Counted from the first letter of the stretch, positions 1-7,805 are shown. The stretch: DNA of 33,024 nt from Rhodospirillaceae bacterium (GCA_002721365.1 PBKC01000105.1:1-33024); one strand, 5' to 3'. Numbers and translations are program-made. The notes: generated by a model from the sequence alone, not told the origin.

Positions 1-215
1 CCGTCCATCCGCTTGAAGTGTTTGAGATTTCCGCCGGCATCGAAGATGGCGATGTTCACCGGCCGCCAGCCCTGCGCGATCGCCTCCGCCTCGCAGGCAT
101 CGGCCATGGCGATGGCCATCTCGTCGGTGAGCATGGGCCGCTGCTCGACGGCCCCGGCCGCAAAGGCGGTCCCCAGACAGACGGCCGCAACGGTCAGCGA
201 AGATAGAATGCGCAT
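1..215 (-). CDS. GlcG/HbpS-family secreted protein, partial (C-terminus beyond window edge)
   Basis: The gene starts with ATG at 215 and runs leftward out of the window; about 71 residues are visible. They begin with a short signal peptide (MRILSSLTVAAVCLGTAFAA), then MLTDEMAIAMADACEAEA and a GWRPVNIAIFDAGGNLKHF stretch. The same order (helix, then the VNI.I.D.GGNLK.F.RMD strand pair) occurs in the complete neighbour at 230-724, so this is a tandem paralogue. GlcG/HbpS (DUF336) proteins are small haem- or cofactor-binding proteins of unclear role. A strong ribosome site (GGGAGGAAAGG) lies just upstream, in the 14-base gap after the neighbour's stop, so the two genes are probably one transcript. 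The C-terminal half cannot be judged. Confidence 0.8.
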   Translation of the reverse strand, partial: MRILSSLTVAAVCLGTAFAAGAVEQRPMLTDEMAIAMADACEAEAIAQGWRPVNIAIFDAGGNLKHFKRMD

Positions 216-229
216 CGTCCTTTCCTCCC

Positions 230-724
230 TCACTGCAGCGCGTCAGCGATCGCATCGATCGCGGCCTGGGCGCATTCCTCGTCCTGGTCGGCGGTGGCCC
301 CGCTGATCCCGATCGACCCGATCGGCGTGCCGTCGGCGAGCTTGATCGGCAGTCCGCCAGGGAACACGACGACGCCGGGCACATGCTGGATACCGTGCGG
401 CTTGGCCGGGTCCTTGTAGGCGATCTCGTCGCCGACAAACCGGGTCGAGAACGGCAACATCGCCGAGGTCTTGGCCTTGAGCTGGGAAATCTGGATGCTG
501 CCGATGAAGGCGTCGTCCATCCGGCGGAAGTACTTCAGATTGCCGCCGTCATCGAGGATCGTGATGTTGACCGGCAGCCAGCCGGCCTCCACCGCCCGCG
601 CATAGCAGGCATCGGCCATCGTCTCGGCCATATCGAGCGTCAGTTCCTGGGCCGCATTGGCCCCGGTCGCGGGCAGCATGACGGCAAGCGCCAGCCCCCC
701 GAACAAGCGTGACCGTCCGGTCAT
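230..724 (-). CDS. GlcG/HbpS-family (DUF336) secreted protein
   Basis: A 164-residue protein with a clear Sec signal peptide ending near ANAAQ (residues 20-26). The mature part holds the family pattern: TLDMAETMADACYARA helix, VNITILDDGGNLKYFRRMD, IQISQLKAKTSAML, a long PGGLPIKLADGTPIGSIGISGATADQDEECA segment and a short C-terminal helix. Relatives include GlcG of the glycolate operon and the extracellular haem-binding HbpS. The family is often periplasmic and its biochemical role is uncertain. The ATG at 724 is preceded by GGGGAGAA at good spacing. It lies downstream of thiSG on the same strand (97-base gap) and 14 bases before a second paralogue, so the pair looks like a duplication. No haem ligand can be assigned from the sequence alone. 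Confidence 0.85.
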   Translation of the reverse strand: MTGRSRLFGGLALAVMLPATGANAAQELTLDMAETMADACYARAVEAGWLPVNITILDDGGNLKYFRRMDDAFIGSIQISQLKAKTSAMLPFSTRFVGDEIAYKDPAKPHGIQHVPGVVVFPGGLPIKLADGTPIGSIGISGATADQDEECAQAAIDAIADALQ

Positions 725-821
725 GGCAGTTCTCCCCTCGTCTCGCTTCGCCCGCCTCTATCCGCGGTGCGACGACAACGCTATGCGGCAAGCGGAGCAG
801 CGGCAAGCGGAAGACTCGCGG

Positions 822-1832
822 TCAGATCAGCCCGGCGAGAGGAGAGGAGGGATCGGCGTAGCGCCGTTTCGGCATGCGCCCGGCGCGATAGGCGAGGCGC
901 CCGGCCGCAACGGCCTTCTTCATCGCCCGTGCCATCATGACGGGATCGCCGGCCTCGGCGATCGCGGTGTTCATCAGCACCCCGTCACAGCCCAGCTCCA
1001 TCGCCACGGCAGCGTCGGAGGCCGTGCCGACGCCGGCATCGACGATCACCGGCACCTTGGCGTTCTCGATGATGATGCGGATGCCGACCGGGTTCTGGAT
1101 GCCGAGGCCCGAGCCGATCGGCGCGGCGAGCGGCATGATGGCGCAACAGCCCATCTCCTCCAGCCGCTTGGCCATCACCGGGTCGTCCGAGCAATAGACC
1201 ATGACCTCGAAGCCGTCCTTGATCAGCGTCTCGGCCGCCGACAGCGTCTCGACCATGTCGGGATAGAGGGTGGTCTTGTCGCCCAGCACCTCGAGCTTGA
1301 CCAGATTCCAGCCCCCCGCCTCGCGCGCCAGACGCAGCGTCCGGAGCGCATCCTGCGCGGTGAAGCAGCCGGCCGTATTCGGCAGATAGACGATCTTCTT
1401 GGGGTCCAGATAGTCCATCAGCATCGGCGCGTTCGGGTCGGTGACGTTCACGCGCCGCACGGCAACGGTGACGATCTCCGCCCCCGAAGCCTCGACGGCG
1501 TCCGCGGTCTGCTGGAAATCCTTGTATTTGCCGGTGCCGACGATAAGGCGCGACTTGAGCTTACGCCCCGCGACCTCCCAGGTGTCGTCGTCCGCCGGCG
1601 CCGTCTCCGCGGGAAGCGCCGCGCCGCCGTCGCTGCCGCCGCCGATGAAATGGACGATCTCCAGCCGGTCGCCATCGCTGACCGGGGTCTCGTCGAACGC
1701 CGAGCGCGAGACGATCTCCAGGTTACGCTCGATGGCGATCTTGCGGGCGTCGAGATTCAGCGCATCCAGAAGACCGGCTACGGTCAGCGGTGCGTCGAAG
1801 GTACGGTCCTCGCCGTTGACGGTGATGCGCAT
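822..1832 (-). CDS. thiSG: ThiS-ThiG fusion: sulfur carrier protein / thiazole synthase
   Basis: A 336-residue fusion. Residues 1-66 are a ThiS ubiquitin-like sulfur carrier ([12 protein letters not shown]... ending EIVHFIGGG). After an acidic/alanine-rich linker (about 67-84), residues 85-336 are a full ThiG thiazole synthase TIM barrel with [24 protein letters not shown] (K179 is the likely Schiff-base lysine), [11 protein letters not shown] and [28 protein letters not shown]. ThiG makes the thiazole phosphate of thiamine from deoxyxylulose phosphate, dehydroglycine and ThiS thiocarboxylate. In stand-alone ThiS the terminal glycine must be a free carboxylate; here the GGG is internal, so processing or an altered mechanism is implied. 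Other thi genes are not adjacent, and I see no TPP riboswitch in the 146-base gap to aroQ. Confidence 0.95.
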   Translation of the reverse strand: MRITVNGEDRTFDAPLTVAGLLDALNLDARKIAIERNLEIVSRSAFDETPVSDGDRLEIVHFIGGGSDGGAALPAETAPADDDTWEVAGRKLKSRLIVGTGKYKDFQQTADAVEASGAEIVTVAVRRVNVTDPNAPMLMDYLDPKKIVYLPNTAGCFTAQDALRTLRLAREAGGWNLVKLEVLGDKTTLYPDMVETLSAAETLIKDGFEVMVYCSDDPVMAKRLEEMGCCAIMPLAAPIGSGLGIQNPVGIRIIIENAKVPVIVDAGVGTASDAAVAMELGCDGVLMNTAIAEAGDPVMMARAMKKAVAAGRLAYRAGRMPKRRYADPSSPLAGLI

Positions 1833-1978
1833 ATACGGAACAACTCGAGTAATGGCCTCGGCTTGCCGCGATCCGCGGCTCAGTCCAGTATGGGGTCGGC
1901 TCGGCGGGCTTTCAACCGCGGGCGAAGCGCGGCGGCAAGGCGCGGAAACGGAATAAAGGGAGGCGCTGAGACCGACGG

Positions 1979-2431
1979 ATGGCGGAAACGATTCTCGTCC
2001 TCAATGGGCCGAATCTGAACATGCTCGGCGTGCGACAGCCGGAGATCTACGGCCGGGAGTCACTCGACGACGTCAGACGGCTTTGCGAAGCCCATGCCGA
2101 ACGTCTCGGCCTCACCGTCGACTTCCGCCAGAGCAATATCGAAGGCGAGCTGGTCACCTGGATCCAGCAGGCACGCGGCTCAGCCGACGGAATTCTCTTG
2201 AACGCCGGGGCGCTGACGCATACCTCGGTAGCCATTCTCGATGCCCTGCTGGCGAGCGAAGTGCCGGCGGTCGAGGTGCATCTATCCAATATCCACCAGC
2301 GCGAGGCATTCCGACGGCATTCCTACGTCGCGCTGGCGGCACGCGGTATGATCTGCGGGTTCGGTGTCCACGGTTATGTCCTGGCCCTGGATGCCGTCGC
2401 AGGCATCCTGCGGCATGCTCCCCAGAGGTAA
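1979..2431 (+). CDS. aroQ: 3-dehydroquinate dehydratase, type II
   Basis: A 150-residue protein of normal type II length. It dehydrates 3-dehydroquinate to 3-dehydroshikimate in the shikimate pathway (cytoplasmic dodecamer). Visible motifs: [21 protein letters not shown] (lid loop with the catalytic arginine and tyrosine), [22 protein letters not shown] at about residues 80-83, and [18 protein letters not shown] carrying the catalytic histidine. The usual NPGAYTHTS segment reads NAGALTHTS, a mild divergence. The ATG at 1979 gives the standard N-terminus. A GGGAGG lies about 15 bases upstream, a little far. It heads a tight plus-strand run: accB follows after 9 bases. The aroQ-accB-accC order is common in alphaproteobacteria. 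Confidence 0.95.
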   Translation: MAETILVLNGPNLNMLGVRQPEIYGRESLDDVRRLCEAHAERLGLTVDFRQSNIEGELVTWIQQARGSADGILLNAGALTHTSVAILDALLASEVPAVEVHLSNIHQREAFRRHSYVALAARGMICGFGVHGYVLALDAVAGILRHAPQR

Positions 2432-2440
2432 ACGAAGCGA

Positions 2441-2896
2441 GTGAGTCGTTTGCGAATCGATCCAGAGGTTATCCGCGAGCTCGCGGCCCTTCTCGAAGAG
2501 ACGGGGTTGAACGAAATCGAAGTGGCGGAAGGCGCGAACCACGTCCGAGTCGCCCGCCACCCGGCACCGACGGTCGCGATGCCCGCGATGGCGGCGCCCG
2601 CGGCTGCGATGTCCGCGGAACCGCGGCCGGCAGCGGATGCCGCGTCGACCACGGTCGACGAAGCCGGTGCCGTACGCTCGCCGATGGTGGGCACGATCTA
2701 TGTGGCCCCGGAGCCCGGCGCGCCGCCCTACATCACCATCGGCAGCACGGTGGCGGCCGGCGACACGCTGTTCATCATCGAAGCGATGAAGACCATGAAT
2801 CCCGTCCGCGCACCCCGCAGCGGCCGCGTAGCCCGTATCCTCGCCACGAACGCGGCTCCCGTGGAGTTCGGCGAGGTTCTCGTGATCCTCGAATAG
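2441..2896 (+). CDS. accB: Acetyl-CoA carboxylase biotin carboxyl carrier protein
   Basis: A 151-residue BCCP carrying biotin for the first step of fatty-acid synthesis. The N-terminal part (IDPEVIRELAALLEETGLNEIEV) is the usual AccB dimer/contact region. Residues about 40-75 are a flexible Ala/Pro linker with repeated AMPAMAAPAAAMSAE. Residues 76-151 are the biotinyl/lipoyl domain with the biotinylation motif EAMKTMN (K117) and the thumb segment (PEPGAPPYITIG) typical of acetyl-CoA carboxylase BCCPs. The start is taken as GTG at 2441, nine bases after the aroQ stop, with AGAGGT upstream. A TTG at 2450 would remove only three residues. It is followed by accC after four bases, so expression is coupled. 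Confidence 0.95.
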   Translation: MSRLRIDPEVIRELAALLEETGLNEIEVAEGANHVRVARHPAPTVAMPAMAAPAAAMSAEPRPAADAASTTVDEAGAVRSPMVGTIYVAPEPGAPPYITIGSTVAAGDTLFIIEAMKTMNPVRAPRSGRVARILATNAAPVEFGEVLVILE

Positions 2897-2900
2897 CGCC

Positions 2901-4259
2901 ATGTTCGACAAGGTGCTGATCGCTAATCGCGGCGAGATCGCGCTGCGAATCCATCGTGCCTGCCGCGAAATGGGCATCCATACGGTCGCCGTCCATTCGA
3001 CGGCCGACGCCGACGCCATGCATGTCCGTCTGGCGGACGAAGCCGTCTGCATCGGCCCACCGCCGGCCCGCGACAGCTATCTGAACATCCCGGCGATCAT
3101 CGCCGCGGCCGAAATCACCGGCACCGACGCGATCCATCCCGGCTACGGCTTCCTGTCGGAGAACGAACGCTTCGCCTCGATCGTCGAGGCGCACGGCCTC
3201 ACCTTCATCGGCCCGACCGCCGATCACATCCGCCTGATGGGCGACAAGATCGCCGCCCGCGAGACGGTGAAGAAGCTGGGTCTACCGGTCGTTCCGGGCT
3301 CCGACGGCGCCATCCGCACCGAGGAGGAGGCGATCGCCTGCGCCCAGGAGATCGGCTATCCGGTGCTGGTCAAGGCCGCTGCCGGCGGTGGTGGCCGCGG
3401 CATGAAGGTCGCGAACTCGGCCGAAGAGCTCCGCGCCGCCCTCGCCCACGCGCGCTACGAGGCCCGCGAAGGCTTCGGCGACGACACGGTCTATCTGGAG
3501 AAGTATCTGGCCCAGCCGCGCCATATCGAGATGCAGATCCTCGCCGACCAGCACGGCAACGCCGTCCATTTCGGTGAGCGCGACTGCTCTCTCCAGCGCC
3601 GCCACCAGAAACTGGTGGAGGAAGCCCCCTCGCCCGCGCTCAACGCCTCGTCGCGCGAGGAGCTCGGCCGCATGGCCACGGAGGCGATCGCCAATCTCGG
3701 CTATCGCGGGGTGGGCACGATCGAGTTCCTTTACGAGAACGGCCGCTTCTACTTCATCGAAATGAACACCCGCCTCCAGGTCGAGCATCCGGTAACCGAG
3801 ATGATCACCGGGGTCGATCTGGTCCGGGAGCAGATCCGCGTCGCGGCCGGGGCACCGCTCGGCTATAGCCAGGCCGACATCACCGTCAACGGCCACGCCA
3901 TCGAGTGCCGGATCAACGCCGAGAACCCCCGCACCTTCGCACCCTCACCGGGACGGGTCGTCGACTACCACCCGCCGGGCGGCCTCGGCGTCCGCGTCGA
4001 CAGCGGTCTCTACGCCGGCTACACGGTGCAGCCCTATTACGACAGCCTGGTCGCCAAGCTGATCGTCCACGGCCGCAACCGAAATGAATGCCTGATGCGG
4101 CTCCGGCGCTGCCTCGACGAGTTCTTCATCGACGGCATCGACACGACGATCGACCTCCACCGGCTGCTGGTCGAAGACCCGGATTTCGCCAACGGCCTCT
4201 ACGATATCCACTGGCTGGAGCAGTTCGTGGCCGGATTGGCCGAGCCGGCAACGGAGTGA
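2901..4259 (+). CDS. accC: Acetyl-CoA carboxylase, biotin carboxylase subunit
   Basis: 452 residues, the standard AccC length. It carboxylates the biotin on AccB with ATP and bicarbonate. In order: the pre-ATP-grasp domain (MFDKVLIANRGEIALRIHRACRE), the substrate loop (HPGYGFLSEN), the ATP-grasp glycine loop (KAAAGGGGRGMKV, about residues 159-171), the HIEMQILADQHGNAVHFGERDCS block, catalytic FIEMNTRLQVEHPVTEMITGVDLV, and a C-terminal biotin-carboxylase domain ending YDIHWLEQF. There is no clear Shine-Dalgarno sequence, and the start lies four bases after the accB stop, which suggests translational coupling. The carboxyltransferase genes accA and accD are not in the window. Downstream is a decayed palindrome pair, then aat. 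Confidence 0.98.
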   Translation: MFDKVLIANRGEIALRIHRACREMGIHTVAVHSTADADAMHVRLADEAVCIGPPPARDSYLNIPAIIAAAEITGTDAIHPGYGFLSENERFASIVEAHGLTFIGPTADHIRLMGDKIAARETVKKLGLPVVPGSDGAIRTEEEAIACAQEIGYPVLVKAAAGGGGRGMKVANSAEELRAALAHARYEAREGFGDDTVYLEKYLAQPRHIEMQILADQHGNAVHFGERDCSLQRRHQKLVEEAPSPALNASSREELGRMATEAIANLGYRGVGTIEFLYENGRFYFIEMNTRLQVEHPVTEMITGVDLVREQIRVAAGAPLGYSQADITVNGHAIECRINAENPRTFAPSPGRVVDYHPPGGLGVRVDSGLYAGYTVQPYYDSLVAKLIVHGRNRNECLMRLRRCLDEFFIDGIDTTIDLHRLLVEDPDFANGLYDIHWLEQFVAGLAEPATE

Positions 4260-4287
4260 AACGACGACGGGGCCGCTCCTACGTCTC

Positions 4288-4380
4288 CGTCATGCCCGCG
4301 CATGTGGGCATCCTTCGGCCCGCATGCGGCACGGCGGCCTTGGCCGACATCACGGGTTCCCGCCGTCGCGGGACCGACGA
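4288..4380. repeat. Decayed inverted pair of family-1 palindromes between accC and aat
   Basis: Two imperfect palindromes face each other. Unit one (4292-4311) is ATGCCCGC, loop GCAT, GTGGGCAT. Unit two (4356-4375) is GTTCCCGC, loop CGTC, GCGGGACC followed by GACGAC. Each stem has one mismatch or G-U pair. The flanks (GTC before unit one, GGG before and CGACGACC after unit two) match the better-preserved pairs at 15051-15143 and 15471-15548, so I place it in the same family. An ATG at 4302 inside unit one opens the aat frame early, but the aat homology starts at 4422. Confidence 0.6.
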
Positions 4381-4421
4381 CCTTCTTCAAGGGGGGCGAT
4401 GAGCCCCCCGCCTCGGAACCG

Positions 4422-5093
4422 ATGCCGCGCTTTCGCCTGACGCCCGAATTGCTGATTCGGGCCTACTGCAACGGCCATTTCCCGATGGCCGAGGACCGGC
4501 ACGATCCGACCATCCACTGGGTCGACCCGGATCGCCGGGGCATTCTGCCCCTGGACCGCTTCCACCTACCGAAGCGTCTCGCCCGCACCATGCGGAAGAA
4601 CCCGTTCTCGATCCGTGTCGACACGGCCTTCCGGCAAGTCGTTCTCGCCTGCGCCGAACCGGCGAGCGGGCGCAACGAGACCTGGATCAACGACGACATC
4701 ATCGACGCCTATTGCGGCCTGCACGCTGCCGGCTTCGCCCACAGCGTCGAATGCTGGATCGGCTCGTCGCTGGTCGGCGGGCTCTACGGCGTCTCGATCG
4801 GCGGAGCGTTCTTCGGCGAAAGCATGTTCCACACCGTCACTGACGCCAGCAAGGTCGCCCTCGCCCATCTGGTGGAGCGACTGCGCGCCGGTGGCTACCG
4901 CCTGCTCGACACGCAGTTCGTCACGCAACATCTGATCCGCTTCGGGGCGATCGAGATCCCGCGCCACGTCTATCTGCGGCTGCTGGCCGACGCCCTGACC
5001 GTCCAGGGCCGGTTCTATTCCTGGGACGTTGCCTCGTCCGACGGCGCGCCGCCTTCGGCCACATCCCGGCATTCGATGACGGAGATGTCGTAG
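4422..5093 (+). CDS. aat: Leucyl/phenylalanyl-tRNA-protein transferase
   Basis: A 223-residue enzyme that adds Leu or Phe from aminoacyl-tRNA to proteins with N-terminal Arg or Lys, marking them for ClpS/ClpAP (N-degron pathway, cytoplasm). Motifs: [19 protein letters not shown] at the N-terminus, [76 protein letters not shown] and [21 protein letters not shown]. The frame is open from 4302, but that part is repeat-derived. The start is set at ATG 4422, where homology begins, although the ribosome site there is weak. It lies 162 bases after accC. Its 3' end overlaps the convergent DUF2155 gene by 79 bases (5015-5093), so both proteins carry non-conserved C-terminal tails there. Confidence 0.95.
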   Translation: MPRFRLTPELLIRAYCNGHFPMAEDRHDPTIHWVDPDRRGILPLDRFHLPKRLARTMRKNPFSIRVDTAFRQVVLACAEPASGRNETWINDDIIDAYCGLHAAGFAHSVECWIGSSLVGGLYGVSIGGAFFGESMFHTVTDASKVALAHLVERLRAGGYRLLDTQFVTQHLIRFGAIEIPRHVYLRLLADALTVQGRFYSWDVASSDGAPPSATSRHSMTEMS

Positions 5094-5431
5094 ACAGGGT
5101 GCTCGAGCGCCGAAAGGCCGGGGCTGGACGAGAACATCCAGCCGCGAAACAGCGCCGTCGGCGGCTCGTCGTTGCGGCTTTCGGAAATCTCCAGGAACGC
5201 CGCGTTCTCCGGCGGTTCGTCGGGCGGCGCCCTGTAGCAGGCATCGACCTTGATGGTCAGGGTTCCGAAGCCGGCATGGCCGTTGATCGGAACGGTGACC
5301 TCGGAGATGCGGGCGGTGATCTTGTCGAGCGCCTGCAGCACCGCGACCTCGCGGGCCTGGGCGGCCCCGCCGAGCACGACCGCAGCGGCGAGCGCTGCCG
5401 CGGACAAGCGCAGGAAACCGCCGCCGATCAC
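5015..5431 (-). CDS. DUF2155 domain-containing periplasmic protein
   Basis: A 138-residue protein with a signal peptide ([20 protein letters not shown]) followed by the DUF2155 signature: [77 protein letters not shown]. The family is conserved in alphaproteobacteria and its function is unknown. The start is GTG at 5431, because this GTG overlaps the TGA of the upstream gene as GTGA (four-base overlap), a standard coupling arrangement, and it puts the signal peptide at the N-terminus. A longer open frame upstream is a shadow of the neighbour. The last 18 residues after IECRD overlap aat antisense and are probably not conserved. Confidence 0.9.
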   Translation of the reverse strand: MIGGGFLRLSAAALAAAVVLGGAAQAREVAVLQALDKITARISEVTVPINGHAGFGTLTIKVDACYRAPPDEPPENAAFLEISESRNDEPPTALFRGWMFSSSPGLSALEHPVYDISVIECRDVAEGGAPSDEATSQE

Positions 5432-5667
5432 GTCCGGTCCTCGAACGGCTTGTCGAGCAACTCCACCATCCGCGCGAGCACCTGGCGCACCTGGGCTTCG
5501 TCGCAGCCCATCAGCACCGCATCCTCCAGGGCCTCCTGGCACATCTCGCGTATCTCGACCAGGTTCTCGTTCAGGACCTTGATCTTCTCGACGCAGGAAA
5601 CCTTCTCGCCCTCGGGCGTCAGCCATGTGGGGATCAGGTCTTCGGCGACGTCGTTGCTCTGCCGCAT
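5428..5667 (-). CDS. Small conserved-looking protein of unknown function (79 aa)
   Basis: A short acidic, mostly helical protein: MRQSNDVAEDLIPTW, LTPEGEKVSCVEKIKVLNEN, LVEIREMCQEALEDAVLMGC, DEAQVRQVLARMVELLDKPF. It has no signal peptide, membrane segment or recognised domain. The start is set at ATG 5667 because GGTGAG lies at correct spacing and homology-like sequence begins there; the frame is open back to a GTG at 5745, but that part runs into the palindrome pair at 5738-5843. Its TGA overlaps the GTG start of the DUF2155 gene by four bases, which is strong evidence that it is a real translated gene. Two cysteines (CVEK, MGC) and an even helical pattern suggest a small partner protein; no function can be assigned. 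Confidence 0.75.
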   Translation of the reverse strand: MRQSNDVAEDLIPTWLTPEGEKVSCVEKIKVLNENLVEIREMCQEALEDAVLMGCDEAQVRQVLARMVELLDKPFEDRT

Positions 5668-5737
5668 GGTCTCACCGCTTTCGATGGGGCCGCGCTTCCC
5701 GAGCCGATCGATTCCCCACCGCGCTTCCCTCTGCCCG

Positions 5738-5843
5738 GTCATCACATGGCCCGGCCATGCGATCCACGACCTCAGACTACCCTCAGCCAGCGACGCCGGA
5801 GCCTCTGATAGTCGCGGATGGCACGATCAAGTCGTGCCATGAC
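5738..5843. repeat. Inverted pair of 33-base palindromic units, family 3
   Basis: Two 33-base units face each other (5738-5770 and 5811-5843), separated by 40 bases. Both run from GTCAT to (C)GAC when read outward to inward. Unit one holds GCGATCCACGAC; the reverse complement of unit two holds GCCATCCGCGAC. The inner stem differs in sequence between units but stays self-complementary (unit two: GGCACGA, CTTGA, TCGTGCC). A close copy of the whole pair lies at 24167-24260. It sits between mlaD and the 79-residue gene, inside an apparent minus-strand operon. Confidence 0.8.
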
Positions 5844-5891
5844 GAGCCGGATGCGACGGGGACCCGGTTCCGGTCAGTGCCAGACGGCCCC

Positions 5892-6335
5892 TTACTTCTC
5901 GCTCGAATAGACCAACTGGTTGATCAATCCGAACAGGTCCGGCGCCGGTGCGGTATCGGTGATGACGGCACCCGCCTTCAGCATCTCGTCGGCACCGCCC
6001 GGCTCGAGCTTGATATAGGTATCGCCCAGGAGCCCGTCCTGGGAAATCGACGCATAAGTGTCTTCGGGCAAGGAAATGCTGGACTCGATCGACATGTCGA
6101 CCCGCGCCAGAAAGCTGTCCGGCTCGATTCCCTGGCTGACCACCGTGCCGATGCGGATACCGCTCACCCGAACGTCGGCACCGGTCTTGAGCGACCCGAC
6201 AGCGGTGAACTTCGCGGCGATCGGGTAGCCGTCGACCGCCTGCATGTCGGCGCTGTCATAGGCGAAGAACAGAAACCCGGCCGCCACCAACAGCACCACG
6301 GCCCCGATCAAAGTCTCGGCGATGTTGCGGGTCAT
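5892..6335 (-). CDS. mlaD: MlaD-type outer-membrane lipid transport protein
   Basis: A 147-residue protein with one N-terminal membrane segment (ETLIGAVVLLVAAGFLFFAY, about residues 6-25) and one MCE domain: YPIAAKFTAVGSLKTGADVRVSGIRIGTVVSQGIEPDSFLARVDMSI, then LPEDTYASISQDGLLGDTYIKLEPGG and a C-terminal helix (APDLFGLINQLVYS) that would line the hexamer pore. MlaD is the periplasmic ring of the MlaFEDB transporter that moves phospholipids between the membranes. No mlaE, mlaF, mlaB or mlaC gene is adjacent here. It lies 34 bases after the NDUFA12-like gene. The start ATG overlaps nothing, and the length is normal for alphaproteobacterial MlaD. Confidence 0.93.
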   Translation of the reverse strand: MTRNIAETLIGAVVLLVAAGFLFFAYDSADMQAVDGYPIAAKFTAVGSLKTGADVRVSGIRIGTVVSQGIEPDSFLARVDMSIESSISLPEDTYASISQDGLLGDTYIKLEPGGADEMLKAGAVITDTAPAPDLFGLINQLVYSSEK

Positions 6336-6369
6336 CGCGCCACCCGTCCTACGCTGGTCACCAAACCTC

Positions 6370-6735
6370 TCACTCCGGTACCCACGGCTCGTAATCGCCG
6401 GTTGCGCGGTCGCGCTTGCCGCCGGCCTGGAGCGATCCCGGCGGGCGATAGGCGGCGGGCGTGCCGGTGAGGTTGGGAATGTGCGGCTTCACCCAGGGCC
6501 GCGTGACGAACGACCGCTCGGTGGGCGCCTCGGAAATCGTGTGAGTCAGCCAGCCCTGCCACAGCGGCGGCACCGCGGAACCCTCGGGATCGTCCTTGTA
6601 GATCACCCAGCGCCGCTCCTTCCGCCAGTCCGCGGGGCGGATCTTGTCGCGGAAATAGCGGTTACCGAACTCGTCCTCGCCCACGAACTCGCCGTGGAGA
6701 TAGGTGAACAGTCTGGTGCCCAGAGAAGCGCTCAT
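6370..6735 (-). CDS. NADH:ubiquinone oxidoreductase NDUFA12 (B17.2)-like subunit
   Basis: A 121-residue protein with the NDUFA12 signature: LFTYLHGEFVGEDEFGNRYF, RRWVIYKDDPEGSAVPPLWQGWLTHT, and a C-terminal HIPNLTGTPAAYRPPGSL segment. In alphaproteobacteria and mitochondria this supernumerary protein binds the peripheral arm of complex I. The start is ATG 6735, giving the standard N-terminus. The frame is open much further back (towards 7551), but that is antisense to the glutathione transferase. It is the first gene of a minus-strand group (NDUFA12, MlaD, 79-residue unknown, DUF2155). A perfect 7-bp palindrome lies in the shared upstream gap at 6795-6813. Confidence 0.93.
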   Translation of the reverse strand: MSASLGTRLFTYLHGEFVGEDEFGNRYFRDKIRPADWRKERRWVIYKDDPEGSAVPPLWQGWLTHTISEAPTERSFVTRPWVKPHIPNLTGTPAAYRPPGSLQAGGKRDRATGDYEPWVPE

Positions 6736-6794
6736 CGTCCCGCCGTCGGCATTTGCCACCTGCCCGGCGAACCGCCGGGCCGCCGCGACTATGC

Positions 6795-6813
6795 CACCCG
6801 CGTATTGCGGGTG
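6795..6813. promoter_or_regulatory. Palindrome in the divergent promoter gap (NDUFA12-like / GST)
   Basis: CACCCGC, spacer GTATT, GCGGGTG is a perfect 7-bp inverted repeat in the 162-base gap between two divergent genes. It could be an operator or an RNA hairpin in either leader. No regulator is recognised. Confidence 0.35.
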
Positions 6814-6897
6814 TCCAGCGGGTGGGGGAGAGTGACGGTCGCCAACTAAGCGACTGTAGGGTTTCACAAACACCCCCGTCGGGAGAGGACATCGTCG

Positions 6898-7584
6898 ATG
6901 CTCCAGTTCTACTACAACACCGGCCCCAATCCGATGAAGGTCGCCCTGTTCCTCGAAGAGGCAGGACTCGCCTACGAACCGGTCCCCCTCGACATGCGGA
7001 AAGGAGATCAGCACCGGCCCGCCTATCTGGCGATCAATCCGAACGCGAAGGCGCCGGCGATCGTCGACGACGGCGTCAGCGTCTTCGACAGCAACGCGAT
7101 CCTCCTTTACCTCGCCGAGAAGACGGGGACGTTCCTGCCGCCCGACACGCCGAAGGCGCGGGCGGATCTTCTGTCCTGGCTGATGTTCGTCGCCACCGGC
7201 GTCGGCCCCTATTCCGGCCAGTCCGTCCATTTCCGCCTCTACACGCCGGAGCCGGTTCCCTATGCCGTGAACCGGTACGCGTTCGAGGCCCGGCGGCATT
7301 ACGCCATCATCGACCGCAAGCTCACGGACAGCCGTTGGGTCCTGGGAGAGGACTACACCATCGTCGACATGGCGGTCTGGGGCTGGGCGCGTCTGATCCC
7401 CCGTGTGCTGGGCGACGACGGATGGAACGGCCTGCCGAACCTGAAGCGGCTGGTCGACGAGATCCCCGGCCGCCCCGCCGCCGAACGTGCGGTTGCGCTG
7501 GCAGCCAGCCACGCCTTCAAGACCGAGATGGACGAAGAGGCGAAGCGCCACATGTTCCCCAGCAATTATCAGGGGGAACGCTGA
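6898..7584 (+). CDS. Glutathione S-transferase family protein
   Basis: 228 residues. The N-terminal thioredoxin-like domain has YYNTGPNPMKVALFLEEAGLAYEPV, the cis-proline loop NPNAKAPAIVD and the glutathione-binding DSNAILLYLAE. The all-helical C-terminal domain holds RRHYAIIDRKLTDSRWVLGEDYTIVDMAVWGW, with the conserved N-capping aspartate of GSTs. The layout resembles the YfcG/YghU/Ure2-like group, which act as disulfide-bond reductases with glutathione rather than classic detoxifying transferases; the exact substrate cannot be read from sequence. The start ATG is preceded by GGGAGAGGA. The gene stands alone: divergent from the NDUFA12-like gene and followed by a 325-base gap. Confidence 0.9.
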   Translation: MLQFYYNTGPNPMKVALFLEEAGLAYEPVPLDMRKGDQHRPAYLAINPNAKAPAIVDDGVSVFDSNAILLYLAEKTGTFLPPDTPKARADLLSWLMFVATGVGPYSGQSVHFRLYTPEPVPYAVNRYAFEARRHYAIIDRKLTDSRWVLGEDYTIVDMAVWGWARLIPRVLGDDGWNGLPNLKRLVDEIPGRPAAERAVALAASHAFKTEMDEEAKRHMFPSNYQGER

Positions 7585-7701
7585 ATCTTTCGGAGAGCGC
7601 GGTCCCCCCTTCCCCCGTCCCGATCAAGCGATCGGACTACCCCTGACAGGATTGCGCTAGCCGTCTGGGCGAATTGCGCGCCTCCATTGAATCCGGCAAC
7701 C

Positions 7702-7727
7702 AGATAGACGCGCTCTGCGATCTATCT
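7702..7727 (+). terminator. Possible transcript-end hairpin after the GST gene
   Basis: AGATAGACGC, loop GCTCT, GCG, a single bulged A, then TCTATCT: a ten-pair stem about 118 bases after the GST stop. There is no U tract, so it would be a weak or Rho-assisted terminator, or a leader structure for the next gene. Confidence 0.3.
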
Positions 7728-7805
7728 TCGGCAGGAATCAATTCGGCCGCTCGAGATCGAGCAGGATCGATCACCGGATAGGCGGCAGACGCGGGGAGCG
7801 TTGCG

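Noticed and set aside
1833..1978. TPP riboswitch upstream of thiSG
   Set aside because: The conserved core is not found on the minus strand. A CTGAGA at about 1965 is on the plus strand and too close to the aroQ start.
657..2018. Long plus-strand open frame opposite thiSG
   Set aside because: Antisense shadow of a high-GC gene; composition lacks protein-like pattern and thiSG is unambiguous.
4302..4421. Longer aat start at 4302
   Set aside because: The extra 40 codons come from the palindrome pair and lack family similarity; homology starts at 4422.
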